From Blastococcus sp. CT_GayMR16 (GTDB lineage Bacteria > Actinomycetota > Actinomycetes > Mycobacteriales > Geodermatophilaceae), in the NCBI RefSeq assembly GCF_004570875.1, contig NZ_SPQK01000004.1:205472-269471 (forward strand): a DNA stretch of 64,000 nucleotides. The letters are read 5' to 3'. Position numbers and translations under genes: made by a program. The notes under the pieces are model-generated. The model was not told the origin of the DNA. It saw nothing but the letters and a program-made list of their open reading frames with translations, and made no database searches. Shown here piece by piece: positions 46,165-55,552 of the stretch (positions are counted from its first letter, which is position 1; each line of letters starts with the position of its first letter).

Positions 46165-48042
46165 TCAGCTCCCCTTTCCGGAGAGGGACGGCTGGTCGAG
46201 GACCACGTCGGGAACGGGCTCGGCGGGAAGCCACTCCGGGCCGAGGTAGGCCTCGAGCACGGCCGGGTCGGCACGCACGATGGACGGCGGCCCCTGCGCG
46301 ATGACCTGCCCGCGGCTGAGCACCGCGACCGGGTCGCACAGGTCGAGGACCAGCGGGATGTTGTGCTCGACGACGAGGAAGGCGATCCCCTGCCGGTTGA
46401 GGTCGCGAATGATCTCGACCATCCGGTTGACCAGCGTCGGGTTGATCCCGCCCGCCGGCTCGTCGAGCAGGATCATCTTCGGCTCCAGCATCAGCACCTG
46501 CGCCAGCTCGACGAGCTTCTGCTGGCCGTAGGAGAGGGCTCCGGCCTGCTGCTGGCCGAAGCGGCCGAGGCCGACGAAGTCCAGCAGCTCCCGCGCCCGC
46601 TCCGCCTCGTGCCCGCTGACGGCGTCCTTGGCCATGAGGCCCCAGCTCGCCGAGGGCAGCGGCGCGACGACGTTCTCCAGCACGGTCATGCTCTTGAACA
46701 GCCGGGTGATCTGGAAGGTGCGCCCGAGGCCGAGGTGCGCCCGCTCCCAGGGCGGGAGGCGGTCGATGCGGGTGCCGTCGAACCAGATCTCGCCCTCGCC
46801 GAGGGGCATCGCCCCGGTGACGAGGTTGAACAGCGTCGTCTTGCCCGAGCCGTTCGGACCGATGAGCGCGGTGATCGACCCGGCCTCGACCGTCAGGTCG
46901 ACGCCGTCGACGGCGCGCAGCCCGCCGAAGCTCTTCTTCGCGCCCCGGATCTCCAGCAGCGGTGCCGACGTCTTCCCGGCCGAGGGGGCCGACCGGGGTG
47001 TGACGACGATCGGCGTCCGCGCGGTCGCTACCCCGGCCTGGTCGGTGTACTCGACCGCCTGCTTGGCGGCCCGCCGCTTGGCCAACCGGGCGGAGACCGC
47101 GGGCAGGATCCCCTGCGGCAGGAAGAGCACGACCAGCACGAGCGCCAGGCCGAGCACCAGCAGACGGCTCTGCGAGCCACCGCCGTACACGTTGGCCACC
47201 TCGGACACGATCGAGACCACGAAGCCCCCGAGGACCGGCCCCCAGAGCGTGCCGCGGCCGCCGGCCAGGGCCGAGAGCACGATCGTCACGCTGGTGAGCA
47301 GCGCGAACGCCCCGATCGGGTTGATGAACGACAGGAAGTACGCGTAGACGACCCCGGCCACACCGATCGGGAGCGCACTGACCGCATAGGCGAGCACCTT
47401 GTAGCGCGTGGTGTTCACGCCGATGGCCGCCGCCTTGTCCTCGTCCTCCCGGATGGCCAGCAGCCCCGTGCCGAACTTGGTCCGCCGCACCCAGGCGGCG
47501 AAGGCGACGGTGGCCAGGAGCAGGACGAGGAAGAGGTAGTAGAACGGCATGTTCTGGTAGTCCGACGACCAGAACGGCAGGGGCACGTTCACACCGTTGG
47601 AGCCATTGGTGATCGTGGAGAAGTTGGTGACCAGGACCTGCATGGACAGCAGCAACGCGATCGTGATGATCACGAATGCGTGCCCGCGGGCCCGGAGCAC
47701 GACCATGCCGACGAGGGCCGCCGCCACGAACGCCACCAGCCCGCCCAGCGGCATGAACCACAGCGGGTTGACCTGGTACTTCTCGGCCAGCAGCCCGCCG
47801 GTGTAGGCGCCGAGCCCGAGGAAGACGCTGTGCCCGAGGGACACGTAGCCGGCGAACCCCGAGATGATGTTCCAGCTGACGGCCATGAGGGCCAGCAGGA
47901 ACGCCAGCAGCAGCACGCCCTGCTCGTAGACGGCGAACGGCAGGATCACCGGGTACAGGAACAGCGCCGCGAACAGGCCGATCAGGACCAGCTTGCCGCG
48001 GCGTCCCTCGACGCGCTGCCGGAGCGACTGGACGAGGGTCAT
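46165..48042 (-). CDS. Fused LivM permease-LivG ATPase
   Basis: 625 residues from ATG 48042, overlapping the LivH stop. Residues ~1-330 form a LivM-type permease (GFAGYVSLGHSVFLGLGAYTGGLLAEKY, GRGTLWGPVLGGF, FLPQGIL). A linker (~330-375) leads to the LivG ATPase (LIGPNGSGKTTLFNLVTG, LSYGQQKLVELAQVLM, MILLDEPAGGINP). LivM-LivG fusions occur in some actinobacterial and proteobacterial HAAT systems. The signature has Tyr in place of the second conserved residue (LSYGQ), which is common in LivG. Confidence 0.93.
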   Translation of the reverse strand: MTLVQSLRQRVEGRRGKLVLIGLFAALFLYPVILPFAVYEQGVLLLAFLLALMAVSWNIISGFAGYVSLGHSVFLGLGAYTGGLLAEKYQVNPLWFMPLGGLVAFVAAALVGMVVLRARGHAFVIITIALLLSMQVLVTNFSTITNGSNGVNVPLPFWSSDYQNMPFYYLFLVLLLATVAFAAWVRRTKFGTGLLAIREDEDKAAAIGVNTTRYKVLAYAVSALPIGVAGVVYAYFLSFINPIGAFALLTSVTIVLSALAGGRGTLWGPVLGGFVVSIVSEVANVYGGGSQSRLLVLGLALVLVVLFLPQGILPAVSARLAKRRAAKQAVEYTDQAGVATARTPIVVTPRSAPSAGKTSAPLLEIRGAKKSFGGLRAVDGVDLTVEAGSITALIGPNGSGKTTLFNLVTGAMPLGEGEIWFDGTRIDRLPPWERAHLGLGRTFQITRLFKSMTVLENVVAPLPSASWGLMAKDAVSGHEAERARELLDFVGLGRFGQQQAGALSYGQQKLVELAQVLMLEPKMILLDEPAGGINPTLVNRMVEIIRDLNRQGIAFLVVEHNIPLVLDLCDPVAVLSRGQVIAQGPPSIVRADPAVLEAYLGPEWLPAEPVPDVVLDQPSLSGKGS

Positions 48043-48920
48043 GCCATCACGTCCTGGCGGAGTCGCGAGCCGAACAGGCCCTGGGGGCGGAACAGGAGCA
48101 CGACCATGATCACGCCGTAGAAGATCAGCGTGGACCACTGCAGCGAGCCGTAGGTCGCCGTCAGCGTCTCGGCCAGCCCCAGGATGATCGCGCCGACCAG
48201 CGCGCCGGCCAGACTGCCCATCCCACCCAGCACGATGATCCCGAGCAGTCGCGAGATCCAGTCGTAGTGGGACGCCGGGAAGAAGGGGTAGAGCACCGAC
48301 AGGATCGAGCCGCCGACGCCGGTGGTCGCGGTGCCGATCGCGAAGGCGAGCGCGGCGACCGATCCGGCCTGGATGCCGACGAGCGCCGCCCCGGAGGAGT
48401 TCTGGGCGGTCGCCCGGATCGCCCGGCCGGTCCACGTGCGGGCGAGCACGATGTAGAGCAGGCCGAGGACGAGCACCGCGGCGAGGCAGCCGAAGACCTG
48501 GGCCTTCGGCAGCGAGATGCCGAAGACGCGGTAGGACTCGGAGAAGTAGGACGGCGTCGCCGACCGGAACCGGTTGCCGGCCGTGACGTTCAGGACGCCC
48601 TCGATCGTGATCGCGATGCCGAACGTCAGGAGCACCGACATCCCGGGCGAGCTACCGCTGATCCGGGAGAGCACACCCTTGTAGAGCAGCCACCCGAATC
48701 CGAACATCAGGGGCGTCATCACGATCGACAGCAGGATGGGGTCGATGTCGGTCAGCGACCAGATCCGCCACGTGATGAACGCGACGAGGATGAGCAGCGC
48801 CCCGTGCGCGACGTTGATGATGTTCATGACGCCGAAGATCAGCGTCAGCCCGCTCGCCATCAGGGCGTAGACGCCGCCGATCAGCAACCCGAGCGCCAGT
48901 GCCTGCACCAGCTGGGTCAT
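48039..48920 (-). CDS. livH: LivH-type ABC permease
   Basis: 293 residues, about eight transmembrane segments. LALGLLIGGVYALMASGLTLIFGVMNIINVAHGALLILVAF and GIAITIEGVLN, GRAIRATAQNSSGAALVGI and VLGGMGSLAGALVGAIILG are typical of LivH. With LivM-LivG and LivF it makes one membrane complex; the binding protein gene precedes it across a hairpin. Specificity (amino acid, amide or aromatic acid) cannot be told. Confidence 0.93.
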   Translation of the reverse strand: MTQLVQALALGLLIGGVYALMASGLTLIFGVMNIINVAHGALLILVAFITWRIWSLTDIDPILLSIVMTPLMFGFGWLLYKGVLSRISGSSPGMSVLLTFGIAITIEGVLNVTAGNRFRSATPSYFSESYRVFGISLPKAQVFGCLAAVLVLGLLYIVLARTWTGRAIRATAQNSSGAALVGIQAGSVAALAFAIGTATTGVGGSILSVLYPFFPASHYDWISRLLGIIVLGGMGSLAGALVGAIILGLAETLTATYGSLQWSTLIFYGVIMVVLLFRPQGLFGSRLRQDVMA

Positions 48921-48954
48921 TCGTTCCTCTTCCGGTGTTCAGGGTGCGGGCCGT

Positions 48955-48988
48955 CCCGGTGGCCCGCGCGAGTGCGCGGGCCACCGGG
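48955..48988 (-). terminator. 15-bp hairpin between LivK-like and LivH genes
   Basis: CCCGGTGGCCCGCGC (48955-48969) pairs with GCGCGGGCCACCGGG (48974-48988) around GAGT, just after the binding-protein stop (48996). A partial terminator or RNA-stabilising stem here would give more binding protein than permease. Confidence 0.75.
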
Positions 48989-48995
48989 CAGGAGA

Positions 48996-50258
48996 TCACT
49001 GCCAGGGCGTCTTGGCGACGACCGTGTCAGTGGTGGCGGCGTCCGCCGGGGCGACGATCTCCACCGCGCCGTTCTGCCACTGCGCGAGCAGGAAGTCCGA
49101 CGTCGGGGCACCCGTCTCGTCCCAGGCCAGCGGACCGAGGATGGTCTCCACCTCGTTGGCGTGCAGCCAGTCGGCCAGCCTGTCCTGGTCGAGTGAGCCG
49201 ACCGCCTCGACGGCTGCCTGGACCACCTGCGCGGCGGCGTAGGCGTCCGCGGCGTCCTCGGCGGGGATGCCCCCGTCGAAGCGCTTGGCGTACTCGGCGA
49301 CGAACTCCTCGTTCTTCGGGGTGTTCGCCTTCTCGTTCCAGCTCACCGTGTAGAAGACGCCCTCGGTGTTCGCCACACCGATGCCGTCGCTGTACTGGGC
49401 CGCGTTGCTCGGCGCCGAGGTCTGGAACAGCATCTTCGGCGAGTAGTTGAGCTGCTGCAGCGAGCGCACGAGGCCGACCCCGTCCTCGAAGACGGCACCC
49501 TGGGCGATCAGGTCCGGCTTCGCGGCGGCGATCGCGCTGGCGATCGTCTGGAAGTTCGTGGCGTCGGCCGGGTACGTCGTGGTGTAGACGGTCTCGACGC
49601 CGAGGGCCTCCAGCTGCTTCTGCATCGACTCGATCACCGGCGTGGTGAACGGGTCGTCCTGAGTCGGGTAGGCGGCGGTCTTCGGACGCTCGTTCTCCGG
49701 CAGGCTCTCGATGTAGTCGACGAACACGTCGGGCTGGTGCTCCGCCGTGGCCTGCTGGGCGAAGAACAGCTTGTCGAACCCGCGGTCGAACATCTTCGGC
49801 GCGCCGCCGGCGGGCTCGACGTAGAGCATCCCGTTCTTCTCCGCGACGGCGGAGGCCGGGAAGTTCAGCAGGGTCGAGAAGGTGCCGAGCAGCAGGTCGA
49901 CGTTGTCCTGGGTGATCAGCTTCGTGTAGTCGGTGACGACGGTGTCCTGGTTGCTGGCGTCGTCGGTGATCTTCAGCTCGACCTGGCGCCCGAGCAGGCC
50001 GCCGTCGGCGTTGATCTGGTCGACCCAGATCTCGTAGCCCTTGCGGGCCTCGCCGCCGGGCTGCGAGAAGTCCCCGGTGAGCGGCAGCGAGATGCCGATC
50101 ACGATGGGGTCGTCACTTCCCGAGCCGGCCTCTTCGCTGGGCTTGGTTCCGCACGCCGCTACGGAGAGGAGAACCGCGGCGCTGGCCGCAACCGCCCGGA
50201 CGGTCGATCTCGACCATCCCCCGCGTGCGACATGTCCTGGCTTGTGCTGCTTCGCCAT
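48996..50258 (-). CDS. LivK-type lipoprotein substrate-binding protein
   Basis: 420 residues. A signal sequence ends in a lipobox SVAAC (about residue 36), then acidic spacer and the leucine/amide-binding fold (PIVIGISLPLTGDFSQPGGEARKGYEIWVDQINADGGLLGRQVELKITDD). It is the extracytoplasmic receptor of the downstream Liv-type permease. ATG 50258 has GGGAGC upstream, and a LacI-type palindrome (50287-50300) lies 29 bases further. It leads the leftward operon binding protein-LivH-LivMG-LivF-M24-FAD oxidoreductase. Confidence 0.93.
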   Translation of the reverse strand: MAKQHKPGHVARGGWSRSTVRAVAASAAVLLSVAACGTKPSEEAGSGSDDPIVIGISLPLTGDFSQPGGEARKGYEIWVDQINADGGLLGRQVELKITDDASNQDTVVTDYTKLITQDNVDLLLGTFSTLLNFPASAVAEKNGMLYVEPAGGAPKMFDRGFDKLFFAQQATAEHQPDVFVDYIESLPENERPKTAAYPTQDDPFTTPVIESMQKQLEALGVETVYTTTYPADATNFQTIASAIAAAKPDLIAQGAVFEDGVGLVRSLQQLNYSPKMLFQTSAPSNAAQYSDGIGVANTEGVFYTVSWNEKANTPKNEEFVAEYAKRFDGGIPAEDAADAYAAAQVVQAAVEAVGSLDQDRLADWLHANEVETILGPLAWDETGAPTSDFLLAQWQNGAVEIVAPADAATTDTVVAKTPWQ

Positions 50259-50286
50259 CGAAGCTCCCGTTCAGGGTCCGAGCTGT

Positions 50287-50300
50287 CGCAATCGTTTGCG
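50287..50300. promoter_or_regulatory. LacI-type operator copy 5
   Basis: CGCAATCGTTTGCG, near-perfect palindrome extended by T and A (50286-50301). It lies 29 bases from the LivK-like start, so bound repressor would block that promoter. Confidence 0.75.
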
Positions 50301-50558
50301 ACGCGAGGCGCCAATCCTGTGTGGTGGGGCTCACAGGTGTCAAGTAACTGTCCGATAACCGTGCCGGACGGGTCGCCCTTGAGCGTGCGGGAACCCCTCG
50401 AACCCCCCGCGCCACGCTCGAACCGTGGCTCCGGGGGCGCCGCGGGACTCGGGCGAACGACCCACCCAGTCATGGCCGTTTCCGGAACTCCCGGCACCCG
50501 CTGCAGCAGAGCGGGTGTCGCGTGCCGGCCCGCCGACCTCCACCTCGCACCCCGGGGA

Positions 50559-50572
50559 AGCAATCGGTTGCG
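50559..50572. promoter_or_regulatory. LacI-type operator copy 6
   Basis: AGCAATCGGTTGCG, core GCAATCGGTTGC with one mismatch from a perfect palindrome, 167 bases upstream of the 50739 start; it may mark the promoter of the rightward ABC operon. Confidence 0.6.
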
Positions 50573-50738
50573 GTCCGCTCCCCCGTCTCGCTGGACGTGG
50601 GCCTGCGGGAGGAGACGACGATCACGGCACCTCGCAGCAGCTGGTTACGGCGACGAAACACGACGCCTGCTCGGCGGAAACGTCGATCGGAGAACTTGTG
50701 AGCCGCCCGCCCCGAACCCTGCCGAGTGAGGACCCTCG

Positions 50739-51815
50739 ATGACCTTCCGCTCAACTCCTGGCCGTGCCGGCCTCCGCCGCACCGCGGCAGCGGCGACCGC
50801 CGTCGGCCTCGCTCTGACCCTCGCCGCCTGCGGGAGTGACGACGAGTCGGACTCCAGCTCCTCCGGGGAGGGCGGGTTCGGTGAGCTGTCGGTCCAGCTG
50901 TCCTGGATCAAGAACGCGGAGTTCCTCGGGGAGTACATGGCCGACACCAACGGCTACTACTCCGACGCCGGGTTCGACTCGGTGAACCTGGTCGCCGGCC
51001 CTTCCACCGGTGTCGCCGAGCTCGTGCAGGGGGCGGCCGACGTGGCGCTCAGCGATGCGGTGTCGGTCGGCACGGCCGTCGCCAACGAGGACGCGCCGGT
51101 GAAGATCATCGGCACGACCTACCAGAAGAACCCCTTCACGATCCTGTCGCTGGCAGCGGGCGGGAACATCGCCACCCCAGAGGACATGATCGGCAAGCGG
51201 ATCGGCGTCCAGGACTCCAACACCAGCCTCTTCGAGGGGCTGCTGGCCGCCAACGACATCTCCCCCGACGAGCTCACCATCGTGCCGGTGCAGTACGACC
51301 CGTCGGTGCTGGTGAACGGCGAGGTCGACGGCTTCATGGCCTACCTGACCAACGAGTCGATCACCGTCTCCGCCGACGGCACCGCGGTCACCAACCTGCC
51401 CTTCGCCGACAACGGCCTGCCGTTCGTCGCCGAGACGTTCACCGCCACCGACCAGTCCATTGCCGAGGACCGCGACAAGCTCAAGGCGTTCCTGGAGGCC
51501 GAGATCCGCGGCTGGATCGACGTCCTGAAGGACCCGGAGGCTGCCGTCGACGTGTGCCTCGAGTCCTACGGCGCCGACCTGGGCCTCGACCGCGCCAACG
51601 AGATCGTCTCGGCCACCACGGCCAACGACGAGCTGATCACCTCCGACGAGACTCGGGAGTTCGGCCTGTTCACGATCTCCGACGAGCTCCAGGAGGAGAC
51701 CGTGACGTCCCTGGCCGGCGCGGGTGTCGACGTCGAGGTGGACCAGCTGTTCGACCTGTCCCTGCTCGCGGAGGTCTACGAGGAGAACCCTGACCTCATG
51801 GACTACAGCGCCTGA
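50739..51815 (+). CDS. NMT1/SsuA/THI5-type lipoprotein binding protein
   Basis: 358 residues. The lipobox is TLAACGSDD (Cys about 31), then a Ser-rich spacer and [61 protein letters not shown], the pattern of ABC receptors for taurine, sulfonates, nitriles, riboflavin or pyrimidine precursors of thiamine. It heads a complete four-gene importer (receptor, ATPase, two permeases). Located after LacI operator 6. Confidence 0.92.
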   Translation: MTFRSTPGRAGLRRTAAAATAVGLALTLAACGSDDESDSSSSGEGGFGELSVQLSWIKNAEFLGEYMADTNGYYSDAGFDSVNLVAGPSTGVAELVQGAADVALSDAVSVGTAVANEDAPVKIIGTTYQKNPFTILSLAAGGNIATPEDMIGKRIGVQDSNTSLFEGLLAANDISPDELTIVPVQYDPSVLVNGEVDGFMAYLTNESITVSADGTAVTNLPFADNGLPFVAETFTATDQSIAEDRDKLKAFLEAEIRGWIDVLKDPEAAVDVCLESYGADLGLDRANEIVSATTANDELITSDETREFGLFTISDELQEETVTSLAGAGVDVEVDQLFDLSLLAEVYEENPDLMDYSA

Positions 51816-51829
51816 TCGGACGCGGTGTC

Positions 51830-52663
51830 GTGATCGACGTGACCACCACCGGTGCCCAGGGCGGCCAGCAGGCCGCCCTGGGCACGGGCGTGCAGATCTC
51901 CGGCCTGACCAAGGTCTTCGCCATGGGCACCCAGCGGGTGCCCGCACTGGACCACGTGCACCTGCACAGCGACCAGGGCAGCTTCCTGTCGCTGCTCGGG
52001 CCGTCGGGCTGCGGGAAGTCGACGATCCTGCGCATCCTCGCCGGCCTCGACACCCCGACCGGCGGCTCGGTCAAGGTCGACGGCAAGGGACCGGCGGAGC
52101 TCCGGCGGGGCCACGAGCTCGGCATCGCCTTCCAGGACTCCGCGCTCCTGCCGTGGCGCAGCGTGCTGTCCAACATCCGGCTGCCGTTCGAGGTGGCCGG
52201 GGTACGCGTGGACGACGACTACGTCCGGGAGATGGTCGCCCTCGTCGGCCTCGAGGGCTTCGAGAATGCCAAGCCCGCGCAACTGTCCGGCGGCATGCGC
52301 CAGCGGGTCTCCATCGCCCGCTCGCTGATCCTCAAGCCGTCGGTCCTGCTGCTCGACGAGCCGTTCGGCGCCCTCGACGACATGACCCGCCAGAAGCTGA
52401 ACCTGGAGCTGCTGCGGATCTGGACGGAGAAGCCGGCGACCACGCTGATGGTCACCCACGGGATCACCGAGGCGATCTTCCTGTCCGACCACGTGGCCGT
52501 CATGAGCCCGCGGCCGGGGCGGATCAAGGAGGTCATGGACATCGACCTGCCGCGGCCCCGCACCCCGGAGATGCAGCGGACGCCGGAGTTCCACGCCTAC
52601 GTCGACCACGCCTCGGAACTGCTGTTCGGCGGTGCGCTCAGCGGCGACGGGGCCCTGGCATGA
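51830..52663 (+). CDS. SsuB/TauB-type ABC ATPase
   Basis: 277 residues from GTG 51830. Walker [11 protein letters not shown]-loop [16 protein letters not shown], signature [15 protein letters not shown], Walker [14 protein letters not shown] and the switch His in VTHGITEA are all present. It energises the two permeases downstream. Its stop overlaps the first permease ATG (ATGA). The receptor gene ends 14 bases upstream. Confidence 0.94.
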   Translation: MIDVTTTGAQGGQQAALGTGVQISGLTKVFAMGTQRVPALDHVHLHSDQGSFLSLLGPSGCGKSTILRILAGLDTPTGGSVKVDGKGPAELRRGHELGIAFQDSALLPWRSVLSNIRLPFEVAGVRVDDDYVREMVALVGLEGFENAKPAQLSGGMRQRVSIARSLILKPSVLLLDEPFGALDDMTRQKLNLELLRIWTEKPATTLMVTHGITEAIFLSDHVAVMSPRPGRIKEVMDIDLPRPRTPEMQRTPEFHAYVDHASELLFGGALSGDGALA

Positions 52664-53463
52664 CGCGGGTGCGACTGCCCTCGTGGGCCGTCGGGGTGGC
52701 GGGCTCGCTCGTCATCGTCGCGCTGTGGTGGATCAGCGCGCTCACCGTGTTCTCCGGCGTGGGCGCCGGCGCGCGCCGGGCGATCCCGACCCCGCCCGAG
52801 GTCGTCAGCCAGTGGGCCGCCGACGGGGCGACCTTCTACGGGCGCAACTTCGGCGTCACCCTCGTCGAGGCCGCGCAGGGCTTCCTCTGGGGCAACGCCA
52901 TCGCACTACTGCTCGCCTCCGTGGTGCTCGTCGTCCCCCGCACCGAGGGCCTGATCACGCAGATCGCGACGATCACCTACTGCATCCCGATCGTCGCGAT
53001 CGGGCCGCTGGTGCTGATCATCGCCGGGGCGCCCGACTCCGGTGACCCCTCGGGGACCGCGATCTTCCTGGCCGCGCTGAGCTGCTTCTTCACCACCGTC
53101 GTCGGCACGCTGCTGGGCCTCAGGGCCGCCGACCGGGCCGCCCTCGACGTGGTCACCGTCTACGGGGGCAACGCCTTCACCCAGCTGCGCAAGGTGCGGC
53201 TGATCGCGGCCCTGCCGAGCATCCTCACGGCCCTGCAGATCGCCGTCCCGGCGGCGTTTCTCGGCGCCATCCTGGGCGAGTACTTCGGCAAGGTCGACCT
53301 CGGCATCGGCCCGGCGATGACCAGCGCGCAGCAGTCGCTCAACGCCGCGCGGGTCTGGGGCATCGCCCTCGCCTCGGGTGCGGTCGCCATCGTCGGGTTC
53401 GCCTTCTTCGGCATGCTCGGGCGGCTGGTGACGCCGTGGTCCCGGGGCCGGAGCAGCGCATGA
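52660..53463 (+). CDS. ABC importer permease 1
   Basis: 267 residues with five to six transmembrane segments and the EAA-type loop [50 protein letters not shown] that docks the ATPase. It belongs to the SsuC/TauC (BPD_transp_1) family. Both ends overlap neighbours (ATGA). It is paired with a second, different permease, suggesting a heterodimer, unlike the single SsuC of sulfonate systems. Confidence 0.93.
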   Translation: MTRVRLPSWAVGVAGSLVIVALWWISALTVFSGVGAGARRAIPTPPEVVSQWAADGATFYGRNFGVTLVEAAQGFLWGNAIALLLASVVLVVPRTEGLITQIATITYCIPIVAIGPLVLIIAGAPDSGDPSGTAIFLAALSCFFTTVVGTLLGLRAADRAALDVVTVYGGNAFTQLRKVRLIAALPSILTALQIAVPAAFLGAILGEYFGKVDLGIGPAMTSAQQSLNAARVWGIALASGAVAIVGFAFFGMLGRLVTPWSRGRSSA

Positions 53464-54329
53464 CCGCCACCGTCACGCGTCCGGCACCGGAGGCGACGGG
53501 CCTCCGCCGGCAGATCCAGCGCGAGGCCTCGCGCTCGGTGCTGCGCGCCGTGGGACGGTCGCTGCTGACCTTCGGACTGACCCTGGTCGTCGTGATCGCC
53601 CTGTGGGTGGCCGTCATCGAGCTGTTCGGCATCTCGGCCTACGTGGCCAAGGGACCGCTCGACGTGTGGGCGTACCTGGTCACCGATGACGACGCGGCCG
53701 ACCACCGCGCGGTGCTGACGGGCGACCTCGGCGTCAGCCTCACCCACGCGTTCATCGGCTTCGTCGCCGGCCTCGTCGTGGCCCTGCTCGGCGCGATCGC
53801 GTTCCGGCTGTCCCGGGGCGTCGAGCACGCGCTCATGCCGATCGCGATGCTGCTGCGCTCGGTGCCGCTGATCGCGATGGCTCCGCTGATCATCCTCATC
53901 TTCGGCCGGGACGTCGCCACGGTCGCGGTCGTGGCCGGCATCGTCGTCCTCTTCCCCGCGTTGGTGAACATCGTGTTCGGCCTGCACTCGGCCACCCCGG
54001 AGACCCTCGACGTGGTCAGCGTCTACGGCGGGAACTCCTGGACGGCGCTGCGCAGGGTCGCCCTGCCGGCGTCGCTGCCCTCGTTCTTCGCCGCCGTCCG
54101 CATCTCCGTGCCGGGCGCGCTGACCGGTGCGCTCCTCGTCGAGTGGCTGGCCACCGGCGACGGCATCGGGTCGACCATCCAGACGGCGTACTCGCAGGTC
54201 CAGTTCTCCCTGGTCTGGTCGGCGGTCGTCGTGGTGACGGCAGTGTCGTTGGTCCTCTACAACGTCGTCCAGATCGTGGAGACCGTCGTCCTCACCCGCA
54301 TGGGCATGACGGTGCGCCAGGGCAGCTGA
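53460..54329 (+). CDS. ABC importer permease 2
   Basis: 289 residues with a longer basic N-terminus (~1-35) and six transmembrane segments. The EAA loop is ETLDVVSVYGGNSWTALRRVALPASLPSFFAAVRISVPGALTGALLVEWLA. It probably dimerises with permease 1. ATG 53460 overlaps the previous stop. It converges on the AI-2E gene with 12 bases between. Confidence 0.93.
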   Translation: MTATVTRPAPEATGLRRQIQREASRSVLRAVGRSLLTFGLTLVVVIALWVAVIELFGISAYVAKGPLDVWAYLVTDDDAADHRAVLTGDLGVSLTHAFIGFVAGLVVALLGAIAFRLSRGVEHALMPIAMLLRSVPLIAMAPLIILIFGRDVATVAVVAGIVVLFPALVNIVFGLHSATPETLDVVSVYGGNSWTALRRVALPASLPSFFAAVRISVPGALTGALLVEWLATGDGIGSTIQTAYSQVQFSLVWSAVVVVTAVSLVLYNVVQIVETVVLTRMGMTVRQGS

Positions 54330-54341
54330 GGCCGATCACGG

Positions 54342-55475
54342 TCACTCGGCCCGCTCCTTCGTCTCCGGGGTCAGCGCCGGCTCGCGGTCCACGCCCACGG
54401 TCGGCTCGTCCTTCGGCTGTCCCCGGCGGTGGTCCCAGACGTCGCGGAGGATCACCTGGATCATGCTGGCGACCGGGATGGCGAGCAGCGCCCCGAGGAT
54501 GCCGGCGAGTTCGACCGCGATGAGGATCGCGACGATCACCGTCAGCGGATTGAGCTTCACCGTACGGGCGAAGACCAGCGGCTGCAGCAGGTGGTTCTCC
54601 AGCTGCTGGTAGAGCACGAAGAAGACGAGCACCGCGATGCCGGCGGGCACCGAGTGGATGAAGGCCGCGGCGACCGCCACCACGCCGCCGATGGTGGCGC
54701 CGACGAGGGGAACCAGGTCGGCGAGCCCCACGAAGAGGGCGATCAGCCCGGCGAACGGCACACCGGCGACGAGCAGGACGACGTAGGTCAGGGTTCCGCA
54801 GACGACGCTGATGAACAGGTTGCCCGACAGGTACCCGGTGACGGACTTGGCGCAGTCGTGGCCCACCCGGCGGATCCGCTCCGCCCGTGTCGGATTGAAG
54901 ACGTTCAGCGAGACGTCGACGATCTTCGGCCCCTCGAGAACCATGAGGTAGGCGAGGACGAAGACGGTCACGGTGCCGGCGATGCCCGTGGCCACGCCGG
55001 CGAGCACGCCGGCCGCGGGCGTGGTCAGGCCGGTCGCGAAGTCCCGGATCTTGGCCTCGTTGTCCTGCACGTACTGGAGCGCGTTCGTCCGCTCCAGCAG
55101 ACCGCCGATCGGTCCGCGCCCGTTGCGGGCCTGGTCGATCAGATCCGGCAGCTGGCCGGCGAACTTCGTCCCCTCCCGCGCCAGGGGGACCACGAACGCC
55201 GTGATGAGCGCCCCGAGGACGGCGAAGACCAGGAGGAACACCAGGAACGTGGCCAGCGCCCGGCGGCGGCCGCGGAACAGGTGCTTCTGCGCCCACCCGA
55301 CGAGCGGGTAGAGCGCGACGGCGAAGAACGCGCCGATGACCAGCCAGGTCAGCACCCGCCTGGTCTCGACGACGATGTAGAGCAGTACGACGGTCGCGAG
55401 GACCAGGCCGATGGTGGCCAGGATCGTGCGAACGGGCACGGGACGGCGATCCGCGTCCACGGGGAGTGAGGTCAC
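54342..55475 (-). CDS. AI-2E family transporter-like membrane protein
   Basis: 377 residues from a GTG, about eight transmembrane helices. The family pattern is seen: two N-terminal helices, a soluble loop of amphipathic helices (GQLPDLIDQARNGRGPIGGLLERTNALQYVQDNEAKIRDF), then GLIALFVGLADLVPLVGATIGGVVAVAAAF, and NPLTVIVAILIAVELAGILGALLAIPVASMIQVILRDVW. Named for a proposed autoinducer-2 exporter, many members move Na+/H+ or unknown solutes. It stands alone on this strand, so no pathway is suggested. Confidence 0.9.
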   Translation of the reverse strand: MTSLPVDADRRPVPVRTILATIGLVLATVVLLYIVVETRRVLTWLVIGAFFAVALYPLVGWAQKHLFRGRRRALATFLVFLLVFAVLGALITAFVVPLAREGTKFAGQLPDLIDQARNGRGPIGGLLERTNALQYVQDNEAKIRDFATGLTTPAAGVLAGVATGIAGTVTVFVLAYLMVLEGPKIVDVSLNVFNPTRAERIRRVGHDCAKSVTGYLSGNLFISVVCGTLTYVVLLVAGVPFAGLIALFVGLADLVPLVGATIGGVVAVAAAFIHSVPAGIAVLVFFVLYQQLENHLLQPLVFARTVKLNPLTVIVAILIAVELAGILGALLAIPVASMIQVILRDVWDHRRGQPKDEPTVGVDREPALTPETKERAE

Positions 55476-55552
55476 CGCCGTCCAGTGCCCCGACCGGCCG
55501 TGGGCAACCCAGTTGAGTCGAACGCCTCGTTCCCCGTCGGCACACGGCCGGG

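Larger units (their letters stand above)
50259..50738. other. 480-base divergent promoter region between two ABC operons
   Basis: No convincing gene: short open frames here are Arg/Gly/Ser-rich and lack ribosome sites. The stretch separates the leftward Liv-type operon from the rightward Ssu/Thi-type operon and contains two LacI-type operators (50287-50300, 50559-50572), one per side. No clear sigma-70-type hexamers are recognised. Confidence 0.6.

Noticed and set aside
45364..48120. 918-residue rightward open frame opposite the Liv operon
   Set aside because: Antisense of LivF and LivM-LivG; Arg/Asp/Gln/His-rich sequence without a domain.
50159..50563. Leftward gene in the divergent promoter region
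   Set aside because: Arg/Gly/Ser-rich, overlaps the signal-peptide region of the LivK-like gene and has no ribosome site; operators lie inside it.
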